Notes: generated by a model from the letters alone, not told the origin. Positions 7,687-18,264 are shown, counted from the stretch's first letter. The stretch is DNA of 44,594 nt from Sphingomonadales bacterium (GCA_006226685.1 SBGG01000049.1:1-44594), one strand, 5' to 3'. Made by a program: numbers and translations.

Positions 7687-8697
7687 ATGAACGCGAAGCC
7701 TGCGGTGCTGGTGACGGGAGGAGCCGGCTATATCGGCAGCCATGCGGTGCTGGCGCTGCGCGATGCAGGCTGGCCGGTTGTGGTGATCGACAATCTGACC
7801 ACCGGCTTTCCTTTCGCCGTACCCGATGACATTCCGCTAATCGAGGCCGATATTGCCGACCAGCCGGTGGTAGAGGCCGCATTGCGCGAGCATAACATAG
7901 GCGCAATCATGCATTTTGCGGGATCGATCATCGTCCCGGAATCGGTGGAAAACCCGCTCAAATATTATCATAACAACACCGCCAAAAGCCGCAGCCTGAT
8001 CGAAAGTGCGGTGCGGTGCGGCGTCCGCCATTTCATCTTCTCCTCGACCGCCGCCACCTATGGCGTGCCGGAAGTCAGCCCTGTACGGGAAGATTGCCCA
8101 CAACGGCCGATCAATCCCTATGGGATGTCGAAGCTGATGACCGAGATCATGCTGGAAGACGTGTCGAAGGCCCACCCGCTCAACTATTGTGCGCTGCGTT
8201 ATTTCAACGTCGCGGGCGCCGATCCGCAGGCGCGCAGCGGCCAGTCCACTGCCGGGGCGACCCACCTGATCAAGGTCGCGGTCGAGGCCGCACTCGGCAA
8301 GCGGGACCATGTCGCGGTGTTCGGCACCGATTTCGATACGCCAGACGGCACCGGCGTGCGCGATTATATCCATGTGTCGGACCTCGCCGCCGCCCATGTG
8401 CTGGCGCTCGAAGCCCTGATCGCGGAGCCGGGCCGCAGCCATCGTCTCAATTGCGGCTATGGCCGGGGTTTTTCGGTACTGGAAGTGCTCGACACGGTGG
8501 ACCGGGTGACCAACCGCCCGATCGAACGCCGCATCGAAGGGCGCAGAGCAGGCGATCCGCCTTCGCTTATCTCGGACAATGGCGAGATAGTGAAGCGCTT
8601 TGCCTGGCGCCCCCACCATGACGATCTGGCAAAGATCATCACCGACGCGCTACGCTGGGAACAGAGGCTTGACGAATTGCGGGATCGGAAGGCGTAA
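7687..8697 (+). CDS. galE: UDP-glucose 4-epimerase
   Basis: A 336-residue extended SDR that interconverts UDP-glucose and UDP-galactose (or the N-acetyl forms) with tightly bound NAD, supplying sugars for LPS and exopolysaccharide. The cofactor motif is TGGAGYIGSH at 10-19. The active site is Thr121 after FSS, then Tyr145 and Lys149 in NPYGMSK. The GalE signature RYFNVAGADP follows, and near the C-terminus RRAGDPPSLISDN. Start ATG 7687 has GGGAG six bases upstream; the ATG at 7682 is in another frame. A short stem (ATGCC/GGCAT around 8713-8731) lies after the stop but lacks a T-tract. It stands alone between the beta-oxidation pair and glnB, 99 bases after fadJ. Confidence 0.93.
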   Translation: MNAKPAVLVTGGAGYIGSHAVLALRDAGWPVVVIDNLTTGFPFAVPDDIPLIEADIADQPVVEAALREHNIGAIMHFAGSIIVPESVENPLKYYHNNTAKSRSLIESAVRCGVRHFIFSSTAATYGVPEVSPVREDCPQRPINPYGMSKLMTEIMLEDVSKAHPLNYCALRYFNVAGADPQARSGQSTAGATHLIKVAVEAALGKRDHVAVFGTDFDTPDGTGVRDYIHVSDLAAAHVLALEALIAEPGRSHRLNCGYGRGFSVLEVLDTVDRVTNRPIERRIEGRRAGDPPSLISDNGEIVKRFAWRPHHDDLAKIITDALRWEQRLDELRDRKA

Positions 8698-8948
8698 CAG
8701 CCTTTTTCGCCATGCCCAAAAAACAGGCATCCACCCCCGAATATGCCCTAATTCCGAGCATTATAGACTTTTCTTTCCGCATGGCCGAAGGTCACCATCC
8801 GAGTCGCGCTTGCGATGTGAGAGCTGTCGGAATCCGGTTGTGATGCCCACCTGAAAAGGGACGGATACATCATCGACAGGAGGAGGATTACAGCCCGAAC
8901 ATCCTGTGACGCCGGTACCGGAAGGGGAGCCGGACGAAGTCAAGTTGA

Positions 8949-9299
<351 letters not shown>

Positions 9300-9317
9300 A
9301 ATCAATCTTCATTCAGC

Positions 9318-9336
9318 CCGTGCGCGCGCCGCACGG
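9318..9336 (+). other. Hairpin between glnB and glnA
   Basis: CCGTGCG, a five-base loop and CGCACGG form a perfect 7-bp GC-rich stem 18 bases after the glnB stop, with no T-tract. It could stabilise the glnB message or modulate read-through into glnA. The role is inferred from position only. Confidence 0.4.
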
Positions 9337-9404
9337 CAGCATCATGTAAATACCGCCCGGTCGAAACATCGGACCAGCGGAAATGGAAGAAAGGGTAATC
9401 GGAC

Positions 9405-10817
9405 ATGGCGAATACGCCCAAAGACATTATCAAGATGATCGAAGAGAAGGAGATCGAATGGGTCGATCTGCGCTTCACCGATCCCAAGGGTAAGTGGCAG
9501 CACCTGACCATGTGTGCCGGCGTGCTGGGCGAAGACGAACTGGCCGAGGGCCTGATGTTCGACGGTTCGTCCATCGAAGGCTGGAAGGCCATCAACGAAT
9601 CGGACATGATCCTGAAGCCCGATCTGGACGCGGTCTATGTCGATCCGTTCAGCGCGACGCCGATGCTGATCCTGTTCTGCAACATCGTCGAGCCGTCGAG
9701 CGGTGAACTCTACACCCGCGACCCGCGTTCGACCGCCGTTCGCGCCGAGGCTTATGTGAAGGCCGCCGGCTTCGGCGACACCGTCTATGTCGGTCCGGAA
9801 GCCGAATTCTTCATGTTCGACGACGTCCGCTTCAGCACGGGCTATGACGGCAGCTTCTTCAAGCTCGACGATGTCGAACTGCCGACCAACACCGACAAGG
9901 AATATGAAGGCGGCAATCTCGGCCACCGTCCGCGCGCCAAGGGCGGCTATTTCCCTGTCGCGCCGGTCGACCCCTGCACGGACATCCGCGCCGAGATGGT
10001 TTCGACCATGCTCGAAATGGGCCTGCCCTGCGACAAGCATCACCATGAAGTCGCCGCCGCGCAGCATGAGCTCGGCCTGACCTTCGGCACGCTGGTGCAG
10101 ACCGCCGACCGCATGCAGATCTACAAATATGTCGTGATGATGGTCGCCCAGGCCTATGGCAAGACCGCGACCTTCATGCCGAAGCCGATCGCGCAGGACA
10201 ATGGCTCGGGCATGCACACCCACATGTCGATCTGGGAAAAGGGCCAGCCGCTCTTCGCCGGTGACGGCTATGCCGGTCTTTCCGAGACCTGCCTCTATTT
10301 CATCGGCGGCGTCATCAAGCACGCCAAGGCCCTTAACGCCTTCACCAACCCGACCACCAACAGCTACAAGCGTCTGGTGCCGGGCTTCGAGGCTCCGGTT
10401 CTGCTCGCCTATTCGGCTCGCAACCGCTCGGCATCCTGTCGTATCCCTTACGGTTCGGGCGCCAAGGCGAAACGCGTTGAATTCCGCTTCCCCGACGCGA
10501 TGGCCAACCCCTATCTGTGCTATGCGGCGCTGCTGATGGCGGGCCTCGACGGCATCCAGAACAAGATCCACCCCGGCGACGCGATGGACAAGAACCTCTA
10601 TGATCTTCCGCCCGAAGAACTGGCCGAGGTTCCGACCGTCTGCGGTTCGCTGCGCGAAGCACTGACCAGCCTGGAAGCCGATTATGACTTCCTGCTGAAG
10701 GGCGACGTGTTCACCAAGGATCAGATCGATGCCTATATCGAACTGAAGTGGCCGGAAGTGTACAAGTGGGAAATGGCTCCCTCGCCGGTCGAATTCGACA
10801 TGTATTACAGCGCCTGA
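9405..10817 (+). CDS. glnA: Glutamine synthetase type I
   Basis: A 470-residue type I-beta glutamine synthetase, the dodecameric enzyme joining ammonia to glutamate with ATP. Visible signatures are [11 protein letters not shown] near the N-terminus, EAEFFMFD (metal-binding glutamates), [10 protein letters not shown] (active-site His region), and the ATP-binding run from [10 protein letters not shown] to NRSASCRIP. Tyr399 in [11 protein letters not shown] is the adenylylation site, so activity should be controlled by GlnE and PII. An AAAGGG lies upstream of ATG 9405. It is co-directional with glnB, and the unit ends in a strong intrinsic terminator just after the stop. Length matches the family exactly. 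Confidence 0.98.
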   Translation: MANTPKDIIKMIEEKEIEWVDLRFTDPKGKWQHLTMCAGVLGEDELAEGLMFDGSSIEGWKAINESDMILKPDLDAVYVDPFSATPMLILFCNIVEPSSGELYTRDPRSTAVRAEAYVKAAGFGDTVYVGPEAEFFMFDDVRFSTGYDGSFFKLDDVELPTNTDKEYEGGNLGHRPRAKGGYFPVAPVDPCTDIRAEMVSTMLEMGLPCDKHHHEVAAAQHELGLTFGTLVQTADRMQIYKYVVMMVAQAYGKTATFMPKPIAQDNGSGMHTHMSIWEKGQPLFAGDGYAGLSETCLYFIGGVIKHAKALNAFTNPTTNSYKRLVPGFEAPVLLAYSARNRSASCRIPYGSGAKAKRVEFRFPDAMANPYLCYAALLMAGLDGIQNKIHPGDAMDKNLYDLPPEELAEVPTVCGSLREALTSLEADYDFLLKGDVFTKDQIDAYIELKWPEVYKWEMAPSPVEFDMYYSA

Positions 10818-10836
10818 ACCCCTTTCAGGACTGCAC

Positions 10837-10870
10837 GAAAAGCCCGGACGAGCAATCGTCCGGGCTTTTC
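10837..10870 (+). terminator. Intrinsic terminator after glnA
   Basis: A perfect 15-bp stem starting GAAAAGCCCGGACGA, with a GCAA loop and the complement ending in TTTTC, begins 20 bases after the glnA stop. The A/T arms on both sides mean it could act in both directions. Confidence 0.92.
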
Positions 10871-11028
10871 TATGTTCAGGGCACATCAGCCTGAACCGCT
10901 ATGTTGCAACCATCGCCCCCGGCACACTAATAAGGTGCATGGACTATCCAGTCGAACTTTCCGCAATGACTATTTCCCACCATTGAGCGAAGATATTTCG
11001 CTCTGCAGCGCCGGAACATCTTATCGAG

Positions 11029-11625
11029 TTGCGTACCCTTGCGGAGCGTCTTCCCCAAAATCACGCGGGACTGCGCCTGCACGGCATCGAAGACTTGGGA
11101 TGCTACCTTTCTGCACAAGGCCCGATCGGCCAAGTCGCGACCGCCATCATCGGTCCTGACGCAACAGCTGTTAGAGCTATTTTGTTCGACAAGACGGACC
11201 GGACGAATTGGTCACTGGCATGGCATCAAGACCGAACCATCTGCGTGAAACGGAAGGTAAAAACCGAAGGTTTCGGCCCCTGGACGATCAAGCAGGGCAT
11301 ATTGCATGTTGCTCCTCCCTTCGAAGTACTGGCACATATGGTGACGCTTCGCGTCCATCTCGACGACGTGCCCGCTACCAATGCTCCCTTGCTCATCGCC
11401 CCCGGCTCGCACAAACGGGGCCGCATCACTGTCCATGAAATCGACGAGATTGTGCGCAATTGCGGCATGCAGGCCTGCCTCGCCGAAGCAGGCGACGTCT
11501 GGTCATATGCAACACCCATATTGCACGCGTCCTCGGCCGCCATCATCCCGACGCGCCGTCGCGTACTGCAGGTCGATTATAATGCGAAACAGCTTCCGGG
11601 CGAACTGGAGTGGCTCGGCGTCTAA
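11029..11625 (+). CDS. PhyH-family (phytanoyl-CoA dioxygenase-like) protein, doubtful 5' end
   Basis: The frame gives a 198-residue protein of the PhyH Fe(II)/2-oxoglutarate dioxygenase type. WHQDR (His67, Asp69) fits the HxD iron-binding motif. ILHAS near residue 167 fits the distal histidine, and RRRVLQVDY fits the 2-oxoglutarate-binding arginine region. LLIAPGSHKRGRI is the family's conserved strand. The substrate is unknown. The start is a problem: no ATG lies between the in-frame TGA at 10984-10986 and the conserved part, so the best start is TTG 11029 with a weak ribosome-binding site. The same frame before that TGA carries ATGs at 10939 and 10966, and the codons after the TGA still look like this protein. 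A nonsense mutation of a longer gene is therefore possible. All catalytic residues remain. Confidence 0.7.
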   Translation: MRTLAERLPQNHAGLRLHGIEDLGCYLSAQGPIGQVATAIIGPDATAVRAILFDKTDRTNWSLAWHQDRTICVKRKVKTEGFGPWTIKQGILHVAPPFEVLAHMVTLRVHLDDVPATNAPLLIAPGSHKRGRITVHEIDEIVRNCGMQACLAEAGDVWSYATPILHASSAAIIPTRRRVLQVDYNAKQLPGELEWLGV

Positions 11626-11734
11626 ATCCTGCGCCTAGGACGCCAATCTCCTAGCCTCAACTGTTCGGCGCCATACAGGCCCCGCCTCTTACCGGCCTGC
11701 CGGAATTGCACCACAGCCCATTCCGCCCCGAAAA

Positions 11735-14700
11735 TCAATAATCCTTCGATGCGCGCACCGTCACGCTCTGACGACCCAGCGTGGAGACGCTGGAAAGCAG
11801 CGAAAGCCAGCGCGTAACCTGATATTCCAGCCGCGTCGCCGAATAGCCCTGTCCGTCGGTAATAAGCTCCGTATAGATTTTGCGGGTCAGATATTTACCA
11901 ACCCCGATCGACGTGCCCTGCCCCGTCGTCGCATCGGCCGGAAGGATACGCAGCCGGTCCAGCCCGGCCGCCTTGCGCACCGCATTGATCGGGTCCAGCC
12001 CGCCGCCCCCGCCGCCCTGTAACGACCCGACCGCAGCAGCAAGTTGCAGCGCTTCGGGCGCGGACAAATTCGTGATCGAAGACCCGAACAGGATACGCGA
12101 CAGCACCTCGTCCTGCGGCAGGCTTGGCGTGCTGCTGAACGTGATTTCCGGGGCAACGCTGGTTCCCTTGATCGCAATGGTCGCGTCCAGATCGGTCAGC
12201 GATGCCTCCGCCGTGATGTCGAGCGTCGGATCGGCCGGCACGCTGCCGTCGAAACGCAGCGCCCCCTCCGACAAGTCGAAACGCCGCCCGGCAAAATCAT
12301 AGGTACCGCGCACGAGATCGGCACGCCCGACAATCTTCGGGGCCACCACCGTGCCACCGACATCCAGATTCATCCCCCATTCGCTCGTCAGACCCATGCC
12401 GCTCACCATCAGGCGATTGCGGGCGTCGGCCTTGATCGCCAGCCGCCAGTCGGCACCGCGTTGAGGCTGCTCAAAATCGCCGCCCCGGCGGTTCTTCTCA
12501 ATCACCCGCAGTTCGGGGATTTCCGCCACCGCTGCGGCCTTCCCCATGGTGAAGCGGCTGCGGATCACGTCGAAATCGCCGCTGATAAGACCGCCGACGC
12601 CGTTGGACTGAATGCGGACCGGGCCCGTCACCGTTGCCCCGATATCGTCGCGATCCAGCAACACCGCCTTGTCCGTCTGGAAAGACAGGTCCATGCCGAC
12701 ACCCTCGCCCAGCGAAAGATCGAAGCTGCCCCGGCCGGTGATCGTGCCCCCGCTCCCGGAACTGGCACTAATGCTGGAGAAAACCAGCCGCGACCCGTTG
12801 AACCGGGCGGCGGAGCGCACATTGGTCAGCCTCATGCCGGTTATCGGGCTTTCGAGCACCGCGTCGCGCGTCATCAGCGCGCCGTCAATCACCGGATTGG
12901 CGCCGGTGCCGCGAATATTGGCGGTAATCGCCACCTGACCGCTCAGGTCTACAATCTCGATCGTGCTCATCCGCCAGAGCGAACTGGCCGGACCGACATA
13001 GCGAATTTGCGCCCGCACCGGTGCGGCCTGCAACCGCTCCATCAGGCTCCCCTCGCCCAGCGGGGACATCAGCGCCTGCGCCTTGCCAATGATCGTGCCG
13101 TCCTGACGGACCAGCGCCCGCATGGCCAGACGCTGGTCCGTCAGTTCCGCATTCAGGCCGAGATCGACCGGAGCCGAGGTGCGGGTCACGCCCGAACGTG
13201 TCAGCCCCTTGACCCGCAAAGAGGCGGAACCGCTCGCCCCGTCGGCGCGCGACCAGCCATAGCTGACCCGACCGCTCGCCGTACCGCCCAGCCCGAGATC
13301 ATTATTGCTGAGGTCGAGCAGCGACAGCGACAGATTCTTGAGACCGACGTCCAGGCGCACATCGGAACCGAAGGAGGCGCTGTTGATGACGGCCAGCCCC
13401 CCACGATAGCGGATCGCGACCGGGGCCAGCGCCCAGCCGCCCTCGACCCGCGTCAGGCGCGCCTTGCGGTCCAGCGAAATCGCCTGCCGGTCGAGCGAGC
13501 CGGACAGAGCAATTCCAATTGCGTCCGGCGCAATGTCGGCATCCGCCTGCAAATCGAACAGGCGTCCGCGCTGCCCGACGATATTGCCTTTCAGCTTGCC
13601 TGTCCCGCCGACCAGCTTCGTTTCCGCTGAAACACGGTTGATACGCAGCCCGCCGACCTGCACCGAAAAGGCGCGTAAATTGCCGTCAATCGCCGTCCCG
13701 GCAGGATCGAGCGCCAGATCAGCCTGCAACCGCCCACGACCTATGATGATGGGTGTCGCGGCAGCGAAATGCGCCTGATTGATCCGGAAATCGACCTTGG
13801 CTTTCTGCACCGCATTATCGACCATGAGATCGACCGGACCACGCAGCGACCCGTCAAATTCCAGACGCCCGGCCAAACCACCCGTGACGGCTCGCAACCG
13901 CCCCTTGCCTTCCGCGCCATTGACGGTCAGCCGGTCGACGGCGATCACCGTTTCACCGCCAGGCGGCATTTCGATCATGCCCTCACCCGCAAACGGCCCG
14001 AGCAGCGACTGTCCATCGGCTTTCAGCCGGTAATCATGCCCCTGCGGATCGAGCAACACATGGACATCGGCCAGCCCCGCCGCATCAAGCGGACGCTTGA
14101 GCAGCAAGTCGACCGCCGGAAGTTCCAGTGCACCGGACAATGTCAGTTCCAGCGGTCCGTAATCGCCATGATGCCCCTTACCGGAGAAAGCAATGCTGCC
14201 ATCTCTGTTGCGCACCCCCTCGCCATCCAGAGCGAGCAATGGCGACCGCAGCGAGGTGCCCTTCAGATACAGCCGCCCATCAGGCCCCAGCATGATATCC
14301 GAACGCACATGGGGCAGCCCCCCGGCAATCTGCTTCAGGAAAGCGATGTCGAATCGGCGCATCCCGGCATCGACCTGCCCGGTGAGGCTGAACCGGCCCT
14401 GCCCGTCCGGCTTCGCCTTCACCCGGGAATGCACATCAATGATACCGAAGCCGGGAATGAGCAGGCCGCGCAGATCCCCGGCCAGCGCCAGATCATAGCG
14501 TCCCGATCCCAGATCGAACAATGCCAGCACCTCGCTATCCAGCTTGTCGGATCGCAGCCGCATCGGCGTACTGGTAATGATATCGCCCTTTTTCTGAAGC
14601 GTTCCGGTCAGCCGGGCATTGCGCAGGATGGAGGCGACAAGATCGCCCTGCCCATCAATTTTTTGCGCCGTCAGATCGACCGGGATCAGCGTGACCCCGC

Positions 14701-15940
14701 TTTTTCCTCCGGCGCGCCCGTCTCCTGCGGCACGAACCGTGCTCAACATCGTATCACCGAAACGCAGCCGATCGGCCCGCAGCAGATATTCGAAGCGGGC
14801 GGTCGAAAAGGGACCATTGAGCCGCATACGGGCGACAAGGCCGCGCGCGTCGAAGGATTTGAGCAGCGCACCCGGCTTATTCACCCCGACATCGATCAGC
14901 AGATTGTCATAGCCGTGCCCACCCAGATGAACACCACCCTTCATCGACACGGCAAGCGCATCCGATTCCGCGCGAAGATCGCCGGAAAGCAGCTTGTTCG
15001 CATAACGCCCCCGGGCGCTCAGCTTCAGTTGCGGCGATGTCAGCCGGGCGAGCACCCCCTCGCTGGCAATGGCCGCCCCGGCAACCGTCCCTTCCAGCGT
15101 CCAGTCGCCCTTGCGCAAGCCAAGATCGAACCCCGCCGCCGATTTGCGATCGAGCGTCGCAATCAGCTTGCCATCCCAGCGCGCCCAGTCGCCCTTGCCT
15201 TCCAGCCGCACATTGGCATCCTGACGCAGCCCCGCCAGCGTCGCGATCAGCCCCCCGGCCCGCGCATTGACGGTCAGGTCGACATCGAAACGATTATCGT
15301 CCGGACGGCTGTCGAGCGCCAGCAACAACCGGTCATCCCCCTTGAGCGAGCGCGCCGACAGATCGATGACCGCCTGCCCACCCCGAACATCGCCATCGCC
15401 CTCCAGCGTGAAACTGTCGGCCCGACCCGTCACCGCCTTGTCGACGGCCAGCTGGTCGACACGCAGGCGCATGATCCTGATGTCGAAATCGGGCAATATC
15501 TTGCCGCCGCCTGTGGATTTGAGCTGCGGCAGCTTATGCAGCCGCGCCTTCGGCAGGATCAGCTCATCAATGTCTAGGCGATTGGAAAGCCACCCCAGCG
15601 GCGACCAGACGAGCCTGATTTCGGGTGACGAAAAAAACACTCCATGGGGGTCGGACAGGCTGACGTCGCGAAAGGTCGCCCGGCGGTAGAGACTGCCGTC
15701 AATACGGCCGACCGCGATGCGCAGGCCGGATTCCGGTTTCAGCCCGGCGATCTGGGCAATGACGAACCGATGCCCGGCCGGACCGTCGAGCCAGCTCAGA
15801 AAAGCAGCCAAGGCAAGGATCAGGCCGAGCACCGCCATCGCCAGCCAGTGTCGCAGGCGCAGCCAGCGGCGACGCACGCGAACCGCATTCTCTTCCGCCG
15901 GGCCGGTCGTCACCGGATCGATGCCCCCATCCTCCGCCAT
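11735..15940 (-). CDS. tamB: Translocation and assembly module subunit TamB
   Basis: A 1401-residue TamB/AsmA-like envelope protein. Residues 1-30 are cytoplasmic and basic. A single membrane anchor at about 33-53 follows, then a very long periplasmic stretch of repeated beta-strands typical of the hydrophobic-groove 'bridge' proteins. The C-terminal DUF490/TamB domain (about the last 350 residues) contains GLTSEWGMNLDVGGTV, RADLVRGTYDFAGRRFDLSEG and the family's SRILFGSSI segment. It is thought to act with TamA in outer-membrane protein insertion and in moving phospholipid across the periplasm. The ATG overlaps the tamA stop by one base (TGATG), so the two are coupled. The convergent neighbour is the PhyH gene, 109 bases away. 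Confidence 0.95.
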   Translation of the reverse strand: MAEDGGIDPVTTGPAEENAVRVRRRWLRLRHWLAMAVLGLILALAAFLSWLDGPAGHRFVIAQIAGLKPESGLRIAVGRIDGSLYRRATFRDVSLSDPHGVFFSSPEIRLVWSPLGWLSNRLDIDELILPKARLHKLPQLKSTGGGKILPDFDIRIMRLRVDQLAVDKAVTGRADSFTLEGDGDVRGGQAVIDLSARSLKGDDRLLLALDSRPDDNRFDVDLTVNARAGGLIATLAGLRQDANVRLEGKGDWARWDGKLIATLDRKSAAGFDLGLRKGDWTLEGTVAGAAIASEGVLARLTSPQLKLSARGRYANKLLSGDLRAESDALAVSMKGGVHLGGHGYDNLLIDVGVNKPGALLKSFDARGLVARMRLNGPFSTARFEYLLRADRLRFGDTMLSTVRAAGDGRAGGKSGVTLIPVDLTAQKIDGQGDLVASILRNARLTGTLQKKGDIITSTPMRLRSDKLDSEVLALFDLGSGRYDLALAGDLRGLLIPGFGIIDVHSRVKAKPDGQGRFSLTGQVDAGMRRFDIAFLKQIAGGLPHVRSDIMLGPDGRLYLKGTSLRSPLLALDGEGVRNRDGSIAFSGKGHHGDYGPLELTLSGALELPAVDLLLKRPLDAAGLADVHVLLDPQGHDYRLKADGQSLLGPFAGEGMIEMPPGGETVIAVDRLTVNGAEGKGRLRAVTGGLAGRLEFDGSLRGPVDLMVDNAVQKAKVDFRINQAHFAAATPIIIGRGRLQADLALDPAGTAIDGNLRAFSVQVGGLRINRVSAETKLVGGTGKLKGNIVGQRGRLFDLQADADIAPDAIGIALSGSLDRQAISLDRKARLTRVEGGWALAPVAIRYRGGLAVINSASFGSDVRLDVGLKNLSLSLLDLSNNDLGLGGTASGRVSYGWSRADGASGSASLRVKGLTRSGVTRTSAPVDLGLNAELTDQRLAMRALVRQDGTIIGKAQALMSPLGEGSLMERLQAAPVRAQIRYVGPASSLWRMSTIEIVDLSGQVAITANIRGTGANPVIDGALMTRDAVLESPITGMRLTNVRSAARFNGSRLVFSSISASSGSGGTITGRGSFDLSLGEGVGMDLSFQTDKAVLLDRDDIGATVTGPVRIQSNGVGGLISGDFDVIRSRFTMGKAAAVAEIPELRVIEKNRRGGDFEQPQRGADWRLAIKADARNRLMVSGMGLTSEWGMNLDVGGTVVAPKIVGRADLVRGTYDFAGRRFDLSEGALRFDGSVPADPTLDITAEASLTDLDATIAIKGTSVAPEITFSSTPSLPQDEVLSRILFGSSITNLSAPEALQLAAAVGSLQGGGGGGLDPINAVRKAAGLDRLRILPADATTGQGTSIGVGKYLTRKIYTELITDGQGYSATRLEYQVTRWLSLLSSVSTLGRQSVTVRASKDY

Positions 15941-18264
15941 CAGAACGCCTGCCCCAGCGAAACATAAACGGTGACGCGGCTATCCCCCGCCTGCCGGTTT
16001 ATCGGCGTACCGACATCGATGCGGATCGGTCCGAACGTCGAATAATAACGCAGGCCAAGGCCTGCGCCATATCGGATATCGCTCATTTTCGGCAGGAACC
16101 CGGTAGAGATATTGCCCGCGTCCAGAAACGGTACGACACCGAAAACCCCCATACGAATGCGCGCCTCCAGCGAGAATTCGGCAAGGCTCTTGCCGCCCAC
16201 CGGATCATTATCGGCATCGCGCGGCCCGATCGCCTGATAGGCATAGCCGCGCACCGAAGCACCACCACCGGCATAAAAACGGCGGGACGGCGCGATCCTG
16301 TCGCTGTCCACACCGCCCAAAATCGACCCGAGCCGCGCGCGCGAAGCGACCACCACCTTGTCCGACACCGGCAGATAGACGCTGCCATCGACCTGAGTTC
16401 GGGCATAGGTATAGGCACTGCCGCCCTGCCAGGCGACCTCCGGGCTGACCCGGGCGCCGAGACGAAAACCACGCGTCGGATCGAGCAGATCATCGCTCGC
16501 ATCATAGGTCAACGAAACTGGCAGCGCCGCGATCAGATAATCGCGATTGACGAGACGCAGTGACTTTCCAAAATAGTCCCGTTCCCTTGAGGCCAGCAAT
16601 TCGGTGCCGACGCTCCACACCCATTTCTTTTGATAGAGAAGATTGCTCTGCCGCTCTAATCCCGCGGTCAACGAGATCGTCTTGGCCTGATAAGCGTCAT
16701 AGTCCTGATGGCGAAAACTGAACGCGGCGGACAATATATTGTCCCGTCGCCAGAAATTATTACGGCGGTAGGCGACACCGATGGCCTGTTCCTTCGTGCC
16801 CAGAAGCCCGCGCGCCGTAACCGCTCCTTCGGGCGGGAAGAAATTGCGATGCTGCCAGCTCGCTTCAAGCCGATAGCCTTCGCCCGTACCATAGCCGATT
16901 TCCCCGGCAACGGTGCGCATGGGCGCCGGCGCAACGGAGACCGCAATATCGGCATGCTCGCCATCCCCCGCATCCACCGGCTTCACCTCAACCGAAGAAG
17001 CAAGCCCCGTAGCGACGATCGCGCGGCGCAGATCCTCAACATCCGAAACCTGATACACATCGTCGCGATCGAAACGCGCGATCCGCATCAGATGCTTTGC
17101 CGTAAAAATCCGGCTTGTCTCGCCATCGAGCTGAATTCCGCCGAAGCGGCGATAGCCGCCTGCGCGCACCACCACCTCCAGATCCCCTTTCCGGGTCTCA
17201 TGATCGACAGTGAGCTGTGGCTCTTCGACGTTGGCAAAGGGAAAGCCGTTTTCGCCGAGCGCGGCCGCCAGACTGGTCTGAGCGGCGACGATCTTGTCGG
17301 CATCGATCGGATCCCCGACCGCAATCGGAAAGGCGCTCTGCAACTGCGGGGCCTGACGCTCCGCAATGGCAAGCCCAGGCAGGAGAATCGTGGCGAGCGT
17401 ATATCGGATTCCGGGCCGGATACTGAACGTGACGTTCAGCTTGTCACCATCCCCGGCCTGCGGCGCAGTGACGGAAGGCCGGATGATCGCGCCATAATAT
17501 CCTTTCGCCCGCAAAATGCGATCGATAAGGTCGGCATCAAGTTGCATCCGGCGATTGATCTGAGCGAGATTGGCGGGCTTGCCATCCTCCGCCTTCAGCG
17601 ATGACAGGGTGTTGAAACGTTCCCTGAACTGGCTGTCCTCCACCTCGTCAAGGCCATCCAGTTGCACCCGGTAACGCCGTTCGGCGCCATCATCGGTCAT
17701 CGCCGCCAATTCGGCCGCGGCATTGCTGTCCGGGGTCGTGGACTCTGCCTCCGCCGTTGCGGACGCGTTATCCGGCCCAGACCCGCCATCGGCAGAAACC
17801 ACGCCAGTTACCCCATCGCCAGTTGCAGGCGACGTTCCCTCCTGCCGGTCGTTGCCCGAAGCGAGACTGTCCGCCTCCTCTCCCACACCTTCCTTACCTG
17901 ACACATCGGGCGCGGGTAGCGCAATGTCGGGAAGCGCGCCGTCCATATCCGGCCAGGCGACGCCGATATCCATGCTCTCATCCAGATCGAGGCCGAATTC
18001 GCTTTCGTCGACAGGGGCAGAAGAGAGCATATCCGGGCCGCTGGCGGTGGAAGGAGGCGGCGTGGCCTCTTCCCCGGACTGAACCGGCGCCTGCTCCGGG
18101 GCAACCATGGCGGCATTTTCACCGCCGCCCACATTCCTTTCCTGCGCCCGCGCGACGGAAAAGGGCAGGGTCAGCAGGCTGAACCCCAGTATATAGCCGC
18201 CCACGCCGCCCGATCGGAACAATCCCGCCTTTTTTAAGGGAAACCGCAAACCGGGCGCGGTCAT
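15940..18264 (-). CDS. tamA: Outer-membrane assembly protein TamA (Omp85 family) with long acidic linker
   Basis: A 774-residue Omp85 protein. The signal peptide is residues 1-40, ending VARA. Residues 41-190 are a low-complexity acidic Pro/Ser/Glu/Asp-rich stretch. POTRA domains follow from about 197 (RYRVQLDGLDEVEDSQF) to about 440. The C-terminal 16-strand barrel includes RRFYAGGGASVRGYAYQ and ends in VSLGQAF with terminal Phe. It pairs with the coupled tamB downstream. ATG 18264 has GGGAGAG six bases upstream and gives a proper signal peptide; starting at 18372 would put 36 extra residues before it. E. coli TamA has 577 residues, so most of the extra length is the acidic linker. The linker's role is unknown. 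Confidence 0.93.
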   Translation of the reverse strand: MTAPGLRFPLKKAGLFRSGGVGGYILGFSLLTLPFSVARAQERNVGGGENAAMVAPEQAPVQSGEEATPPPSTASGPDMLSSAPVDESEFGLDLDESMDIGVAWPDMDGALPDIALPAPDVSGKEGVGEEADSLASGNDRQEGTSPATGDGVTGVVSADGGSGPDNASATAEAESTTPDSNAAAELAAMTDDGAERRYRVQLDGLDEVEDSQFRERFNTLSSLKAEDGKPANLAQINRRMQLDADLIDRILRAKGYYGAIIRPSVTAPQAGDGDKLNVTFSIRPGIRYTLATILLPGLAIAERQAPQLQSAFPIAVGDPIDADKIVAAQTSLAAALGENGFPFANVEEPQLTVDHETRKGDLEVVVRAGGYRRFGGIQLDGETSRIFTAKHLMRIARFDRDDVYQVSDVEDLRRAIVATGLASSVEVKPVDAGDGEHADIAVSVAPAPMRTVAGEIGYGTGEGYRLEASWQHRNFFPPEGAVTARGLLGTKEQAIGVAYRRNNFWRRDNILSAAFSFRHQDYDAYQAKTISLTAGLERQSNLLYQKKWVWSVGTELLASRERDYFGKSLRLVNRDYLIAALPVSLTYDASDDLLDPTRGFRLGARVSPEVAWQGGSAYTYARTQVDGSVYLPVSDKVVVASRARLGSILGGVDSDRIAPSRRFYAGGGASVRGYAYQAIGPRDADNDPVGGKSLAEFSLEARIRMGVFGVVPFLDAGNISTGFLPKMSDIRYGAGLGLRYYSTFGPIRIDVGTPINRQAGDSRVTVYVSLGQAF

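Noticed and set aside
9342..10886. 514-residue minus-strand frame across glnA
   Set aside because: Antisense shadow of the glutamine synthetase gene.
12044..15577. Two long plus-strand frames (12044-13630, 13769-15577) over tamB
   Set aside because: Antisense to tamB, rich in Arg/His/Pro/Gln, and without signals or motifs.
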